Shown here in pieces: positions 28,143-37,269 of a stretch of DNA of 64,000 nt; the stretch's first letter is position 1, and each line of letters begins with the position of its first letter. Source of the stretch: Pseudomonadota bacterium (GTDB taxonomy: Bacteria > Pseudomonadota > Gammaproteobacteria > Burkholderiales > JAKAFK01); the NCBI GenBank assembly GCA_021817985.1, contig JAKAFK010000001.1, forward strand, positions 113,655-177,654. The letters are read 5' to 3'. The notes beneath the pieces were generated by a model, which saw nothing but the letters and a program-made list of their open reading frames with translations, made no database searches and was not told where the DNA came from. A program made the translations under genes and the position numbers.

Positions 28143-29150
28143 CTATCCAGGCGGCGGGGGCGAGGCGCGCTGGCGTTCGGCCCCGACACCGACTTCAAAC
28201 GCCACAATGGCCTTGGCCTGATTGACATCGGGGGTATAGCCGGCACCAAACAGGCAGCACGCCAGCTGGTTGGCGAGCGGCAAGGGCAGCGGCGTCTCGC
28301 CTGCCAGCACTTGCCGCGTCCAGCGCGCGGTCGCCGGGGCATCGATGCCCTGCGGGAGAGACGGCACGACGCGAGCGGGGCCCATCTCGGCATCGAAAAG
28401 CAGCTGCTTCTCCCCCTCATGAAAATATTCAAGCTGCGGACGCCGTTGCGGGCTGGCAAAGGCTTCGCCGTCCGTCCCGGGCAGAAGCAAGGCGCGGGCA
28501 CCTGTTTCGCGCAGGAAATCACGAATGAGGCTCCGCTGGGCCGGTTGACTCGCGCCCACGATGCGCAACCCCGGCGACTTCAGGGGGTCCATCAGCTTCG
28601 CGAGCACGTGCGCGACGTTGCGCACGCCCATCCGGTTGCGTAGCCCAAGCAGCATCGCAAGGCCGGGCGACAGAACGGCGGCCGGCACGAACACCACCTG
28701 CCCCGCCTCAAGCCCCAGTTGGGCCTGCGCGAGACTCGTAGAAGGGGAAATGCCCAGTTCGCGCAGAATGTACGCGCTGGCGACGCGCCCGTGCCCTTCC
28801 AAGGTGCCGTGGATAAGGACCGGGATGCCGAAGCGCTGGAGCAGCATCGCCAACAGCGGCAAGAGGTTCGCCTGCATCTTGGCGCCACTGTAGCTTCCGA
28901 TCACCACCGGGTGCACCCTGGGTAAATTTACGGCCACCTGATAGACCCGTTCGCCCAGCGCCTGAGACAAACCGAGGAGCTCTTCCAGCGACAAGGATCG
29001 GGCGCGCAACGCGACCATCAAGGCACCCAGCTCGAGGTCGGGGACTCCGCCGTCCAGCAAGGCGGCCCCAAGGTCACGTGCGTCATCGAAGTCCAGTTCC
29101 CGGACTTGCACACGATCGACTAGCGCTTTGATGTAGCGGGCGAAACGCAT
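28143..29150 (-). CDS. ybiB: YbiB/TrpD2-like DNA-binding protein (phosphoribosyltransferase fold)
   Basis: 335 residues with the anthranilate phosphoribosyltransferase fold (an N-terminal helical domain, FDDARDLGAALLDGGVPDLELGA, then a nucleotide-type alpha/beta domain). It corresponds to YbiB, which binds nucleic acids rather than making phosphoribosylanthranilate. The PRPP-binding GTGGD of TrpD is replaced by GSYSGAKMQANL, so enzymatic TrpD activity is not expected. No trp genes are nearby. The C-terminal 12 residues are Pro-rich. YbiB belongs to the LexA/SOS regulon in E. coli, but no SOS box was identified here. Stands alone. Confidence 0.82.
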   Translation of the reverse strand: MRFARYIKALVDRVQVRELDFDDARDLGAALLDGGVPDLELGALMVALRARSLSLEELLGLSQALGERVYQVAVNLPRVHPVVIGSYSGAKMQANLLPLLAMLLQRFGIPVLIHGTLEGHGRVASAYILRELGISPSTSLAQAQLGLEAGQVVFVPAAVLSPGLAMLLGLRNRMGVRNVAHVLAKLMDPLKSPGLRIVGASQPAQRSLIRDFLRETGARALLLPGTDGEAFASPQRRPQLEYFHEGEKQLLFDAEMGPARVVPSLPQGIDAPATARWTRQVLAGETPLPLPLANQLACCLFGAGYTPDVNQAKAIVAFEVGVGAERQRASPPPPG

Positions 29151-29539
29151 GGCCTATCCCAACAACGGCGGTCTGGTGGCATCGCAGACCGTATTTGAAG
29201 TGCGGCGGCCCTGCATATTGCGGGACGAACCCCTCGCCCTTCGCATCGAGCCCCGCGTGCCACGGAAAGGTTCCCAGCAAAGGGCATGCCAAGCGGCGAG
29301 GCTCGTTCGATCAAGATCTTGCGGCAGCTCCTGTCGCCGCCCATGCGACACGCTGGTGCAAGAAGCGCGATGGCGCCTCTTTCTGGGGCATGAGATCAAG
29401 ACGTGGTCCCCGGCGAAGGCCCCAGGAGTTGGGCAGGGCGGGCCGGAAAACGTCGCGGGAATAGGGCGATGGCGCTTGAGAAACGCCGCTCGAAGCGGCT
29501 ATGCGGGGGCGCTAACGCGGCCCCGATCCTATCGGGCCG
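29151..29539. other. Gene-free stretch next to IS remnant
   Basis: About 390 bp with several short hairpins (GCCGCT/AGCGGC near 29490, GGCCCCGAT/ATCGGGCC near 29520-29539). These may be decayed ends of the IS200/IS605-type element. No coding sequence recognised. Confidence 0.4.
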
Positions 29540-29758
29540 CCGGGTGGGTGGCGCTTGAGCGCCAGAGATTCAATGGGTCCGACCGGTTGTCTTCCATTTC
29601 CTAAGTTCTTGATGTATCCCCGGATCACAGCCTCGTCCCGCCCAGCCGTTGAAACGAAATGACCTCTGGCCCAGCGTTTTCCTCCGGCACTTTGGAATAA
29701 ATACCACGTGGTATTTACGCTCCCACGCCGAGCGATTTGGGCTTCCATAGTCGTCCAT
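29540..29758 (-). pseudogene. IS200/IS605-type TnpA transposase remnant
   Basis: The first 27 codons from ATG 29758 (MDDYGS..., then WERKYHVVFIPKCRRKTL) are the N-terminus of an IS200-family Y1 transposase. After that the match resumes in the next frame with the C-terminal motif ARGHFVSTAGRDEAVIRGYIKN. The roughly 80-90 residues between, with the HUH motif (PDHVHM-like), are deleted and the join is frameshifted, so the gene is dead. Hairpins at 29794-29812 (CGTCGG/CCGACG) and 29838-29852 (CTGCC/GGCAG) lie where the subterminal hairpin of such an element would be. The element's precise ends cannot be set by eye. Confidence 0.82.
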
Positions 29759-29793
29759 CGTGTCTCTCCCTTGCGTTTGCCGGGCGGCTCACG

Positions 29794-29852
29794 CGTCGGC
29801 GTTTCACCGACGGACTCCCCGATCTGCCAGACATTCGCTGCCTCCCCGGCAG
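29794..29852. repeat. Two short hairpins upstream of the TnpA remnant
   Basis: CGTCGG-loop-CCGACG (29794-29812) and CTGCC-loop-GGCAG (29838-29852). IS200/IS605 elements carry imperfect hairpins near their ends that TnpA recognises; these are candidates for the left end, unproven. Confidence 0.35.
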
Positions 29853-29887
29853 GCTAGGGATCGTGCGGGCACGGGCATGAGCACCCT

Positions 29888-30142
29888 TCACTCGGCGTGC
29901 TTGTGCACGGCAGCCATGTTGCCCCAATGGGTAAGATCCTCCACCTCGACCCCGACCCACCAAAGCATCCCGACGCTGTCCTGATCAAACCCGCCCACTA
30001 GGCGCTGCTCCGCCCCAAGGACGATGTGGCGCACATAGTCGTCCGCCTCTTCGGGCGTGCGAAAGACATGCCAATGCACGATCCGGTTGTCCGGGCCCTT
30101 CTGAGGCAGTCCCCGGGTTTCGTTGAGAAAATGATGTTTCAT
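29888..30142 (-). CDS. Small hypothetical protein (84 aa)
   Basis: 84 residues from ATG 30142. No family recognised. Composition is protein-like: a start KHHFLNETRGLP, then NRIVHWHVFRTPEEADDYVRHIVLGAEQRLVGGFDQDSVGMLWWVG in adjacent stretches, suggesting an alpha/beta fold with a helix around EEADDYVRHIV, and a His-rich end. No signal peptide or membrane segment. The frame extends to 30205 with a basic, shadow-like N-terminus, so the internal Met is preferred. It lies just outside the IS remnant. Confidence 0.6.
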   Translation of the reverse strand: MKHHFLNETRGLPQKGPDNRIVHWHVFRTPEEADDYVRHIVLGAEQRLVGGFDQDSVGMLWWVGVEVEDLTHWGNMAAVHKHAE

Positions 30143-30406
30143 TGCCTGACTGGACCGTTGGGCCGGCACACGAGTGCGCCCCCGGCGCTTGCGGCTCCCG
30201 GACATCTCGGGCGCGCCGGAGGCCAGCCGCCGCCAATTCCTCGAATCGTGGAGGGGCGCGCTTCAAGCGTTCAGGCGAGACGCCCTACGCAATTGAAGGA
30301 TAGGCTAAAATAGCCCGGTACGGAGGCACAATCCTTGAACGCGTGCCCAGGCGGCTTGCTGATGCGTGCCGCCCCGCTGGCGAAAACCCTGGAGTCCAGA
30401 CCCGCA

Positions 30407-30730
30407 ATGAGTTCACTCGGTGACCGGAACACGGCGACACTCGTCCATCTGGGGGGCATATTCTTCGGCTTCGTCCCCGCCCTGGCCGTCTGGCTGATCA
30501 AGAAGGACGCCTCTTTGTTTCTCACCGGACAGCTCAAGGAGGCACTCAACTTCCAGATCACGGTGGCACTCGCTCTGCTCGTGTGCTTTGCCCTGCGCGT
30601 CGTACTCATCGGATTTCTGCTGGCCCCGGTGGTCTTTGTCGCCAATGTGCTGTTCTGCGTTCTCGCCGCGTTCAAATCCCAGTCCGGCGATAGCTATCGC
30701 TATCCGTTCAGCCTTCGGCTGCTTCAGTGA
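30407..30730 (+). CDS. DUF4870-type small membrane protein
   Basis: 107 residues from ATG 30407; the frame is open to 30335. Three hydrophobic segments (ATLVHLGGIFFGFVPALAVWL, ITVALALLVCFALRVVLIGFLL, APVVFVANVLFCVLAAF) surround the conserved KEALNFQITVAL, the hallmark of DUF4870/Tic20-like proteins, which usually read E-x-LNFQI. Inner-membrane location is expected; function unknown. Converges on fdxA. Confidence 0.82.
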   Translation: MSSLGDRNTATLVHLGGIFFGFVPALAVWLIKKDASLFLTGQLKEALNFQITVALALLVCFALRVVLIGFLLAPVVFVANVLFCVLAAFKSQSGDSYRYPFSLRLLQ

Positions 30731-30761
30731 CGGCACCGCCATGCGCCGCGCCTCGGCCCAG

Positions 30762-31085
30762 TCAGCGCTCCAGCAGACCCTTCTTGTCTTTGATCTTCGC
30801 CCATTCATCCGCATCCGCAGGCGGCGGCTTGCGCTCGATGATCGGCTTCCATCGGGGGGCCAATTCGGCGTTGATGCGGATAAAATCGCGCTGCTCCTCG
30901 GGCACATCGCTCTCGGCGTAGATCGCCTCGACGGGACATTCGGCCACGCATAGCGAGCAGTCGATGCATTCATCCGGATCGATCACGAGAAAGTTCGTTC
31001 CCTCCCGGAAGCAGTCGACCGGACACACCTCGACGCAGTCGGTATATTTGCACTTCACGCAGGCTTCGGTGACGACATAGGTCAT
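30762..31085 (-). CDS. fdxA: Seven-iron ferredoxin FdxA
   Basis: 107 residues; binds one [3Fe-4S] and one [4Fe-4S] cluster. [18 protein letters not shown] gives Cys residues 9, 17, 21 and so on for the first half, and [17 protein letters not shown] for the second, followed by the C-terminal extension typical of Azotobacter-type FdxA ([17 protein letters not shown]...). AGGAGGAAAGGACC precedes ATG 31085. A low-potential electron carrier in the cytosol. Divergent from trxA; the 247-bp gap should contain both promoters. Confidence 0.94.
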   Translation of the reverse strand: MTYVVTEACVKCKYTDCVEVCPVDCFREGTNFLVIDPDECIDCSLCVAECPVEAIYAESDVPEEQRDFIRINAELAPRWKPIIERKPPPADADEWAKIKDKKGLLER

Positions 31086-31332
31086 GGTCCTTTCCTCCTG
31101 ATCCCCCGCACGGCCGGTCCGCGCGAACGCGCGACGGCCCCGGGGCTTGCGACTTGCGGCTATAATCGTACTGCTTGGCGTCGCGGTTGACGCAAGCGCC
31201 TTCCGGTCCACGATCCCCGTGAAGCCGCACGACTCTTCCCATAAGGATCTTTTTTCATTAGCATACCAAGTTAAGCGTTAAGCGGTGGCTGCTCGCCGGC
31301 GCGCGTTTTTCTATCACCTGGAGAGGGGTCTC

Positions 31333-31659
31333 ATGAGCGAACATATCCATTACGTTACCGATGATACTTTCGAACAGGAGGTATTGCAGGCCGAGTTGCC
31401 GGTCCTCGTGGACTACTGGGCCGATTGGTGCGGCCCCTGCAAGATGATCGCTCCCATCCTCGATGAGGTCGCGCAGGAATATGGCGGCAAGCTGAAGGTC
31501 GCCAAGCTCAACATCGATGAAAACCAGGCGACGCCACCGAAGTATGGCATTCGCGGCATCCCCACCCTGATGATTTTCAAGAACGGCAACGTCGAGGCCA
31601 CCAAGGTGGGCGCCCTCTCAAAATCGCAACTCACCGCGTTTATTGACAGCAACATCTGA
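31333..31659 (+). CDS. trxA: Thioredoxin
   Basis: 108 residues, E. coli TrxA length. Active site WCGPC at 32-36 in [12 protein letters not shown]; the buried Asp of VLVDYW and the cis-Pro loop [10 protein letters not shown] are present. GAGAGGGG precedes ATG 31333. Reduces disulfides, including the CxxC of NrdA in the same window. It is followed by rho, an order conserved in gammaproteobacteria. Confidence 0.96.
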   Translation: MSEHIHYVTDDTFEQEVLQAELPVLVDYWADWCGPCKMIAPILDEVAQEYGGKLKVAKLNIDENQATPPKYGIRGIPTLMIFKNGNVEATKVGALSKSQLTAFIDSNI

Positions 31660-31882
31660 ATCGGCTATTCTTAGCGCCTGAACTACCTCGTTCGCCGAGT
31701 GTCGCAAGAGAATAGCAAGAACACTCCAGGCAGGCCCAGGCGCAAGCTCTTTCCAGCCCTCTAGTTTATCCCGACGTTTTTGGCTGTCTTGTCCACGTTT
31801 GTTTGATCAAACCCGGCGAAAAGAACAACTTGCAGACAAGTCGCAAGCACCACCGCAACCGCATCGTCACGAGTCGCCCGCT
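31660..31882. promoter_or_regulatory. rho leader region
   Basis: 222 bp between trxA and rho. In E. coli the equivalent segment carries the rho promoter and an autogenous attenuator. Here a 12-bp palindrome GTTTGATCAAAC (31801-31812) is visible; no leader peptide could be defined. Confidence 0.35.
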
Positions 31883-33142
31883 ATGCATTTATCCGAATTG
31901 AAGGAATTCCACGTCAGCCAGCTGGTGGAAATGGCCATCGCCAACGAGATCGAGGGCGCCAACCGCCTTCGCAAACAAGACCTGATCTTTGCCTTGTTGA
32001 AGAATCAGGCGCGCAAGGGAGAGAGCATCTACGGCGAGGGGACGCTGGAAGTACTGCCAGACGGATTCGGATTTCTGCGCTCGCCTGACACCTCCTACCT
32101 GGCCGGTCCCGACGACATTTACGTGAGCCCCAGCCAGATCCGCCGGTTCAACCTGCACACCGGCGACTCCATCGAAGGGGAGATCCGGACGCCGAAGGAT
32201 GGGGAACGCTACTTCGCGCTGGTCAAGGTGGACAAGGTCAACTCGGAACCGCCGGAAAACTCCAAGCACAAGATACTGTTCGAGAATCTCACTCCGCTGT
32301 TTCCCACGCATCCGCTGAAGCTTGAGCGCGAGATCCACAGCGAAGAAAACATCACCGGGCGCGTGATCGACATCGTCGCGCCGATCGGCAAGGGGCAACG
32401 CGGGCTGCTCGTCGCACCGCCGAAGAGCGGCAAGACGGTCATGCTCCAGCACATCGCCCATTCCATCGCGGCGAACCAGCCCGAGGTCTACCTGATCGTC
32501 TTGTTGATCGACGAGCGTCCCGAGGAAGTCACCGAGATGATCCGCTCGGTCAGGGGGGAGGTGGTCTCGAGCACCTTCGACGAACCGGCGACGCGCCACG
32601 TGCAAGTCGCCGAAATGGTCCTGGAAAAGGCCAAGCGCCTGGTCGAGCACAAGAAGGATGTCGTGATCCTGCTGGATTCGATCACCCGTCTCGCGCGCGC
32701 CTACAATACCGTCGTCCCCGCCTCAGGCAAGGTGCTCACGGGGGGCGTGGACGCCAACGCCCTGCAAAGGCCCAAGCGCTTCTTCGGGGCCGCCCGCAAC
32801 ATCGAAGAAGGCGGCTCGCTCACCATCATCGCGACCGCCCTGGTGGACACAGGCTCCCGTATGGATGACGTCATCTACGAGGAGTTCAAGGGCACGGGCA
32901 ACATGGAAATCCACTTGGACCGCCGCATGGCGGAGAAACGGCTGTATCCCGCCATCAACGTCAACCGCTCGGGGACCCGCCGGGAAGAACTGCTCATCAA
33001 GGCCGATGTCCTGCAGAAGATATGGGTCCTGCGCAAACTCCTCTATCCGATGGACGACCTGGAAGCCATGGAGTTCCTGCTGGACAAGATTCGCGCCACC
33101 AAGAACAATGCCGACTTCTTCGACTCCATGCGCAGGGGCTAA
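31883..33142 (+). CDS. rho: Transcription termination factor Rho
   Basis: 419 residues, exactly the E. coli length. N-terminal helix bundle and cold-shock-like RNA-binding domain ([19 protein letters not shown]), primary RNA site around residues 50-120. The ATPase domain has Walker A APPKSGKT (178-185), Walker [12 protein letters not shown] and the R-loop/Q-loop region [20 protein letters not shown]. Hexameric RNA-dependent helicase. I chose the Met at 31883 ([14 protein letters not shown]) because it matches other Rho proteins; the frame is open 84 bp upstream. Confidence 0.97.
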   Translation: MHLSELKEFHVSQLVEMAIANEIEGANRLRKQDLIFALLKNQARKGESIYGEGTLEVLPDGFGFLRSPDTSYLAGPDDIYVSPSQIRRFNLHTGDSIEGEIRTPKDGERYFALVKVDKVNSEPPENSKHKILFENLTPLFPTHPLKLEREIHSEENITGRVIDIVAPIGKGQRGLLVAPPKSGKTVMLQHIAHSIAANQPEVYLIVLLIDERPEEVTEMIRSVRGEVVSSTFDEPATRHVQVAEMVLEKAKRLVEHKKDVVILLDSITRLARAYNTVVPASGKVLTGGVDANALQRPKRFFGAARNIEEGGSLTIIATALVDTGSRMDDVIYEEFKGTGNMEIHLDRRMAEKRLYPAINVNRSGTRREELLIKADVLQKIWVLRKLLYPMDDLEAMEFLLDKIRATKNNADFFDSMRRG

Positions 33143-33261
33143 CGGCATCGCGGCCCGGTCGACGTGTTGCACGCACCGCCGTTTTCAAGGATAATGATGC
33201 GTTTTCCGTACCAGGGCTTGCGCGGCGCTCGGCGAGCCTGTGCTTTAAGGATCCCAAGATC

Positions 33262-33465
33262 ATGAAACCGGACATTCACCCCAACTACACCGAGATCGAG
33301 GTGACGTGCAGCTGCGGCACCACGTTCAAAACCCGCTCGACGGCCGGCAAGCCCCTGCATATCGAGGTGTGCTCCGAATGCCACCCGTTCTATACGGGCA
33401 AGCAGAAGATCGTCGACACGGCGGGGCGCGTGGAGAAATTCCGCCAGAAGTATGGCATGAAATAG
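33262..33465 (+). CDS. rpmE: 50S ribosomal protein L31 (zinc-binding type)
   Basis: 67 residues beginning [16 protein letters not shown]. Four zinc ligands are present (CSCG, then CSECH), so this is the C+ form made under zinc sufficiency; the C- paralogue is not in the window. Ends YGMK. Lies 119 bp after rho and is followed by a clear terminator. Confidence 0.96.
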   Translation: MKPDIHPNYTEIEVTCSCGTTFKTRSTAGKPLHIEVCSECHPFYTGKQKIVDTAGRVEKFRQKYGMK

Positions 33466-33518
33466 GCCGAGCCGGGCGGGAACCGAACGGCACCCGCGCC
33501 TGCGCGAGGCGGGCCCAG

Positions 33519-33552
33519 TCCCCTAGCGGTTCCAGATCCCTAGGGGATTTTT
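33519..33552 (+). terminator. Rho-independent terminator after rpmE
   Basis: TCCCCTAG (33519-33526) pairs with CTAGGGGA (33540-33547), and TTTTT follows at once. The right arm can also pair locally with GATCCC. Confidence 0.85.
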
Positions 33553-33689
33553 GTTTGCCGAAGGGATCCTGCCCGCAGTCCCCCTGACGTCCCCATGGCC
33601 TTTCAAGGCGCGCGCCCGCACGCTAGAATACACGCTGGCCTCTCAGGCGCCAGCGCCGCCATTGGACCCCACCCAGAAGCCGAATCTTC

Positions 33690-34916
33690 ATGAGCCGAAC
33701 CGCCGAAGCAGCCGAAGCCAAGCGCCGCCAAGCGCTTGCCTATCACGAATTCCCGCGTCCTGGGAAGCTGTCCGTCGAATCGAGCAAGCCATGCGCGACC
33801 GCCGAGCAGCTTGCGCTGGCCTATACGCCCGGCGTCGCGGAACCGGTCAGAGCCATCCACCAGGATCCCGAGGCGGCCTACCGCTACACCAACAAAGGCA
33901 ACCTGGTCGCGGTGATCACCGATGGAACGGCGGTCCTGGGGCTGGGCAATGTCGGCCCGCTGGCCGGCAAGCCGGTCATGGAAGGCAAGGCCGTGCTGTT
34001 CAAGCGCTTCGCCAACATCGATGTGTTCGACCTCGAAGTCAATGCGCCCACGCCCGAGGCATTCATCGAGACGGTCGTCCATATCGCCCCGACCTTCGGG
34101 GGGATCAATCTCGAGGACATCGCGGCACCCCACTGCTTCGAGATCGAGCGCCAGCTCCGCGAGCGTCTCGACATCCCGGTTTTTCATGACGACCAGCACG
34201 GCACCGCGGTCATCATCTGCGCGGGACTCCTCAACGCCCTGGAACTGCAGGGCAAGCGCTTGCAGGATGCACGCATCGTCTGTCTCGGCGCGGGCGCGGC
34301 CGGTTTGGCTTCCATGCGGCTCCTGAAGGCATTGGGCGCACCGGCGCAGCAGATCCTCATGGTGGACAGCCGGGGGGTCATCCATGCGGGGCGCACCGAC
34401 CTCAACGCCCACAAGCGTGAATTTGCCGGGGACACGCCCGCCCGCACGCTCGCGGACGCCTTGCGACAGGCCGACGTCTTCGTCGGCGTCTCGGGCCCCG
34501 ACCTGCTGAGCGCCGAAATGGTCGCGTCCATGGCCGAAAGGCCGATCGTTTTCGCCTTGGCCAACCCGGACCCGGAAATCCTGCCCGCGCAGGCGCATGC
34601 TGTGCGCGACGACTTGATCATGGCCACCGGGCGCTCCGACTTTCCCAATCAGGTGAACAACGTGCTCGGCTTCCCCTTCATCTTCCGGGGAGCCCTGGAC
34701 GCCCGCGCGAAGCGCATCACCCAACCCATGCTGGTGGCCGCCGTCGGCGCGCTGGCCCAGCTCGCGAAGGAGCCTGTCCCCGCTGAGGTGCTCGAGGCCT
34801 ACGCCTTGCCCAGCCTCGCCTTTGGCAGGGACTATATCCTCCCTAAGCCCTTCGATCCGCGTCTGATTGAGCGTATTCCGCCCAGGGTCGCCGAAGCCGC
34901 CCGCCACGATGCGTAG
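33690..34916 (+). CDS. Malic enzyme, short form without phosphotransacetylase domain
   Basis: 408 residues. Oxidatively decarboxylates malate to pyruvate with NAD(P). The malic N-domain has [39 protein letters not shown] and the metal/active-site part [15 protein letters not shown] followed by [10 protein letters not shown]. The Rossmann cofactor motif is GAGAAGLA (about 199-206). E. coli MaeB adds a C-terminal PTA-like domain to reach 759 residues; this protein ends just after the malic domain (about 400 residues), as in bacterial short malic enzymes. Cofactor preference is not clear from the motif. It is probably cotranscribed with the glycosyltransferase 15 bp downstream, although no functional link is apparent. 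Confidence 0.93.
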   Translation: MSRTAEAAEAKRRQALAYHEFPRPGKLSVESSKPCATAEQLALAYTPGVAEPVRAIHQDPEAAYRYTNKGNLVAVITDGTAVLGLGNVGPLAGKPVMEGKAVLFKRFANIDVFDLEVNAPTPEAFIETVVHIAPTFGGINLEDIAAPHCFEIERQLRERLDIPVFHDDQHGTAVIICAGLLNALELQGKRLQDARIVCLGAGAAGLASMRLLKALGAPAQQILMVDSRGVIHAGRTDLNAHKREFAGDTPARTLADALRQADVFVGVSGPDLLSAEMVASMAERPIVFALANPDPEILPAQAHAVRDDLIMATGRSDFPNQVNNVLGFPFIFRGALDARAKRITQPMLVAAVGALAQLAKEPVPAEVLEAYALPSLAFGRDYILPKPFDPRLIERIPPRVAEAARHDA

Positions 34917-34931
34917 GCCCCAGGAGTAGTG

Positions 34932-36620
34932 ATGCGCTGGAATGAGATCGCACGCGACAGAGCGGTGCTGGATCGCGTCGATTCGCGCTTGCCCAGCCCG
35001 GCGGCTCGCCTGGGGCTCATACTCCTCTGCCTCGCATGGATTCTCCCGGGCCTCGTCGGCCATGACCCCTGGAAACCGGATGAGGCCTATACCTTCGGGC
35101 TCGTCTACCACATCGTCAGGAGCGGCCACTGGATAGTTCCCAGGCTCGCAGGCGAGCCCTTCATGGAAAAGCCGCCCCTGTACTACCTGGTGGCCGCCGG
35201 CTTCTGGCGCGCCTTGTCGCCGCCGCTCGCACCGCAGGACGCCGCGCGGCTGACGAGCGGGTTTTTCATGGTGCTGGTGCTCCTGTTCGCTGGCTTGAGC
35301 GGCCGCGAGCTCTATGGACGGGGCAAGGGCATGATCACGGTGGTCATCCTGATCGGATGCCTCGGGCTGCTCATCCGCACGCACCAGCTGATCACCGATG
35401 TCGCCCTGCTCGCCGGCCTGTCGATCGCGCTGCATGGCTTCGCGGTGAGCCGCCGACGCCCGGTTGTGGGGGGCATCGGGTTGGGGCTGGGCGCCGGAAT
35501 CGCGTTCATGTCGAAAGGGCTGCTTGGCCCGGGCATGCTGGCTCTCCTGGGCCTGGCGCTCCCCGTCGTTTCCTCCTCGTGGCGCACCCGCGACTACCTG
35601 AAAACCTTCGCGGTCGCCACCGCCGTTTCTGCGCCCGGGCTCATCATCTGGCCCATCGCCCTTTATGCGCGTTCACCCGCCCTCTTCATGCAGTGGTTCT
35701 GGGTGAACAACCTCGGCCGCTTCGTCGGGTTCGCGCACATCGGACCGACGGCTTACGCGGGCTACTACTTCCAGACGGTGCCGTGGTTCGCGTGGCCCGC
35801 TTGGCCAATTGCCCTCTGGGCGCTCTGGCATGAGGGAAAGGCCGGGCTGCGCCGCCCCGAGATCCATCTGCCGCTCCTCGCCTTTGTGATATTCCAGACC
35901 GTGCTGGGCACCGCCGCCGAGGCGCGCGACGTCTACGCGCTTCCCCTCCTGCTGCCCCTCGCCACCCTCGCCACCGCCGGCGTCGACACGCTCAGGCGAG
36001 GCGCGGCCAACGCCTTGTATTGGTTCGCGCTCACGACTTTTACGTTCTTTGCCGTGGTCTTCTGGTTCTACTGGGTCGCGCTCACCTTCGGCGCGCCGGC
36101 CTCGCTGTCCGCGCATTTGAACGACATGCAGCCCGGCTACACGCCAGCCTTTCACGTGCTGCCCTTCTCGCTCGCCGTGATGTACACGGCTGCCTGGCTG
36201 CTGGCCGTCGCCCGCCTCAAGCGGTTTCGCGCCCGCCCGGTGGTGATCTGGGCCATTGGCATCACGATGGTCTGGGGACTTGCGATGACCCTTTTCGTGT
36301 CCTGGATCAATACCGGAAAAAGCTACCGCACGACCTTCATTTCGCTCGCGCACGCCTTGCCGTCATTCCATGGATGTATTTCCAGCAAACATCTTGGGGA
36401 GGGGCAGCGCGCCTTGCTTCAGTACTACGATGGTATCGTGACCCGGCGCGTCGAAGTGACCCACCGGCTGGACTGCCCCCTGTTGATCGTGCAAAGCGGC
36501 CCCAATGGCCACCCTGATCCCGGGCCGGATTGGCGCCTGCTGTGGTCCGGGCATCGTCCGGGCGACGAAGACGAGATGTATCGTCTCTTCCAGAAAACTG
36601 CAGCATCCCCCTCGCGCTGA
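34932..36620 (+). CDS. ArnT-like glycosyltransferase (GT39/GT83), membrane protein
   Basis: 563 residues with about a dozen transmembrane helices. The first periplasmic loop has the catalytic DPWKPDEAY with the paired acidic residues, then HWIVPRLAGEPFMEKPPLYY, a motif shared by ArnT and related polyprenyl-phosphate sugar transferases. A soluble C-terminal domain of about 90 residues (LAHALPSFHGCISSKHLGEG...YRLFQKT) follows. ArnT moves aminoarabinose from undecaprenyl phosphate to lipid A; the sugar and acceptor here are unknown and no arn genes are present. GGAG with suitable spacing precedes ATG 34932. Confidence 0.87.
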   Translation: MRWNEIARDRAVLDRVDSRLPSPAARLGLILLCLAWILPGLVGHDPWKPDEAYTFGLVYHIVRSGHWIVPRLAGEPFMEKPPLYYLVAAGFWRALSPPLAPQDAARLTSGFFMVLVLLFAGLSGRELYGRGKGMITVVILIGCLGLLIRTHQLITDVALLAGLSIALHGFAVSRRRPVVGGIGLGLGAGIAFMSKGLLGPGMLALLGLALPVVSSSWRTRDYLKTFAVATAVSAPGLIIWPIALYARSPALFMQWFWVNNLGRFVGFAHIGPTAYAGYYFQTVPWFAWPAWPIALWALWHEGKAGLRRPEIHLPLLAFVIFQTVLGTAAEARDVYALPLLLPLATLATAGVDTLRRGAANALYWFALTTFTFFAVVFWFYWVALTFGAPASLSAHLNDMQPGYTPAFHVLPFSLAVMYTAAWLLAVARLKRFRARPVVIWAIGITMVWGLAMTLFVSWINTGKSYRTTFISLAHALPSFHGCISSKHLGEGQRALLQYYDGIVTRRVEVTHRLDCPLLIVQSGPNGHPDPGPDWRLLWSGHRPGDEDEMYRLFQKTAASPSR

Positions 36621-36644
36621 TGGCCGCGCTCCCCGACGGCGTCC

Positions 36645-36673
36645 TTGACCTCGGTATATACACGGACTATCCT
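36645..36673 (+). promoter_or_regulatory. Sigma70 promoter of the MarR regulator gene
   Basis: TTGACC (36645-36650), 17-bp spacer, TATCCT (36668-36673). Five of six bases match at -35. The -10 lies inside the 19-bp candidate operator at 36664-36682. Confidence 0.7.
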
Positions 36674-36682
36674 AACAAAAAC
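36664..36682 (+). promoter_or_regulatory. Candidate MarR operator, copy 1
   Basis: GGACTATCCTAACAAAAAC overlaps the -10 of the marR-type promoter and matches 15 of 19 bases of copy 2 (37193-37211, opposite strand) in front of the CDGSH gene. Autoregulation by occlusion of the -10 is the inference. Confidence 0.5.
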
Positions 36683-36702
36683 ATTTTGGGTCGATCACCC
36701 AC

Positions 36703-37158
36703 ATGACCAAGGGGAGCCTGACGCCGGCGCAAAAGGCGGCCAAGGAGGCCTTCCTCCCGGTGCTGCGGGACTTGGCTCGCACCTATCAGGCGTTCGCGCG
36801 CTATTCAGCCGTTCACATCCGGGAACTCGGGCTCACGCCTCCCCAATTCGACGTGATCAGCACCCTCGGCAACACGCCGGGCATGCCTCTCCACCGACTG
36901 GCGGAGAAGACCTTGATCACCAAGGGCACCTTGACCGGGATTCTGGATCGCCTGGAACAAAAAGGCCTCCTGCGGCGGGAGGTGCCGGCACGGAACCGGC
37001 GAAGCTTCATCGCCGTCCTGACGCCCGAAGGGGAACGGCTCTTCAACGACACATTCCCCGCTCACGTCGCCTTTCTCAAAGAACGGCTCGATCACCTGGA
37101 ACGCGATGATATGGCGCGGATCCGGAGGGCCTTGCAGGAACTGCAGGCACTATTCTGA
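36703..37158 (+). CDS. MarR family transcriptional regulator
   Basis: 151 residues. Winged-helix core: LGLTPPQFDVISTLGNTPGM, then PLHRLAEKTLITKGTLTGIL (recognition helix), DRLEQKGLLRREVPARNRRSF (wing). N- and C-terminal helices for dimerisation. No Cys near the N-terminus, so an OhrR-type peroxide switch is unlikely. The gene starts 21 bp after the candidate operator and is followed, 111 bp later, by the two-CDGSH gene whose upstream region carries the same motif in the other orientation. Ligand unknown. Confidence 0.9.
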   Translation: MTKGSLTPAQKAAKEAFLPVLRDLARTYQAFARYSAVHIRELGLTPPQFDVISTLGNTPGMPLHRLAEKTLITKGTLTGILDRLEQKGLLRREVPARNRRSFIAVLTPEGERLFNDTFPAHVAFLKERLDHLERDDMARIRRALQELQALF

Positions 37159-37192
37159 GGCGGACCCGCGCAGGTGCTCCTCCGGACAATTA

Positions 37193-37211
37193 GTTTGTGT
37201 TAGTATTATCC
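37193..37211 (-). promoter_or_regulatory. Candidate MarR operator, copy 2, upstream of the CDGSH gene
   Basis: On the minus strand this reads GGATAATACTAACACAAAC, 15 of 19 identical to copy 1 before the marR-type gene. It lies 59 bp upstream of the CDGSH start, where a promoter is expected. Confidence 0.5.
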
Positions 37212-37269
37212 ACGTAGCAACAATAAACCCAGCCGGGCGGCGCGCCGCCCCTTTCACAAGGAATTCACC

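Noticed and set aside
33603..35435. 610-codon ORF antisense to the malic enzyme gene
   Set aside because: It fully overlaps a clearly recognised gene on the other strand, has the Asp/Gly/Arg/His-rich composition of a GC-driven shadow frame, and shows no family motif.
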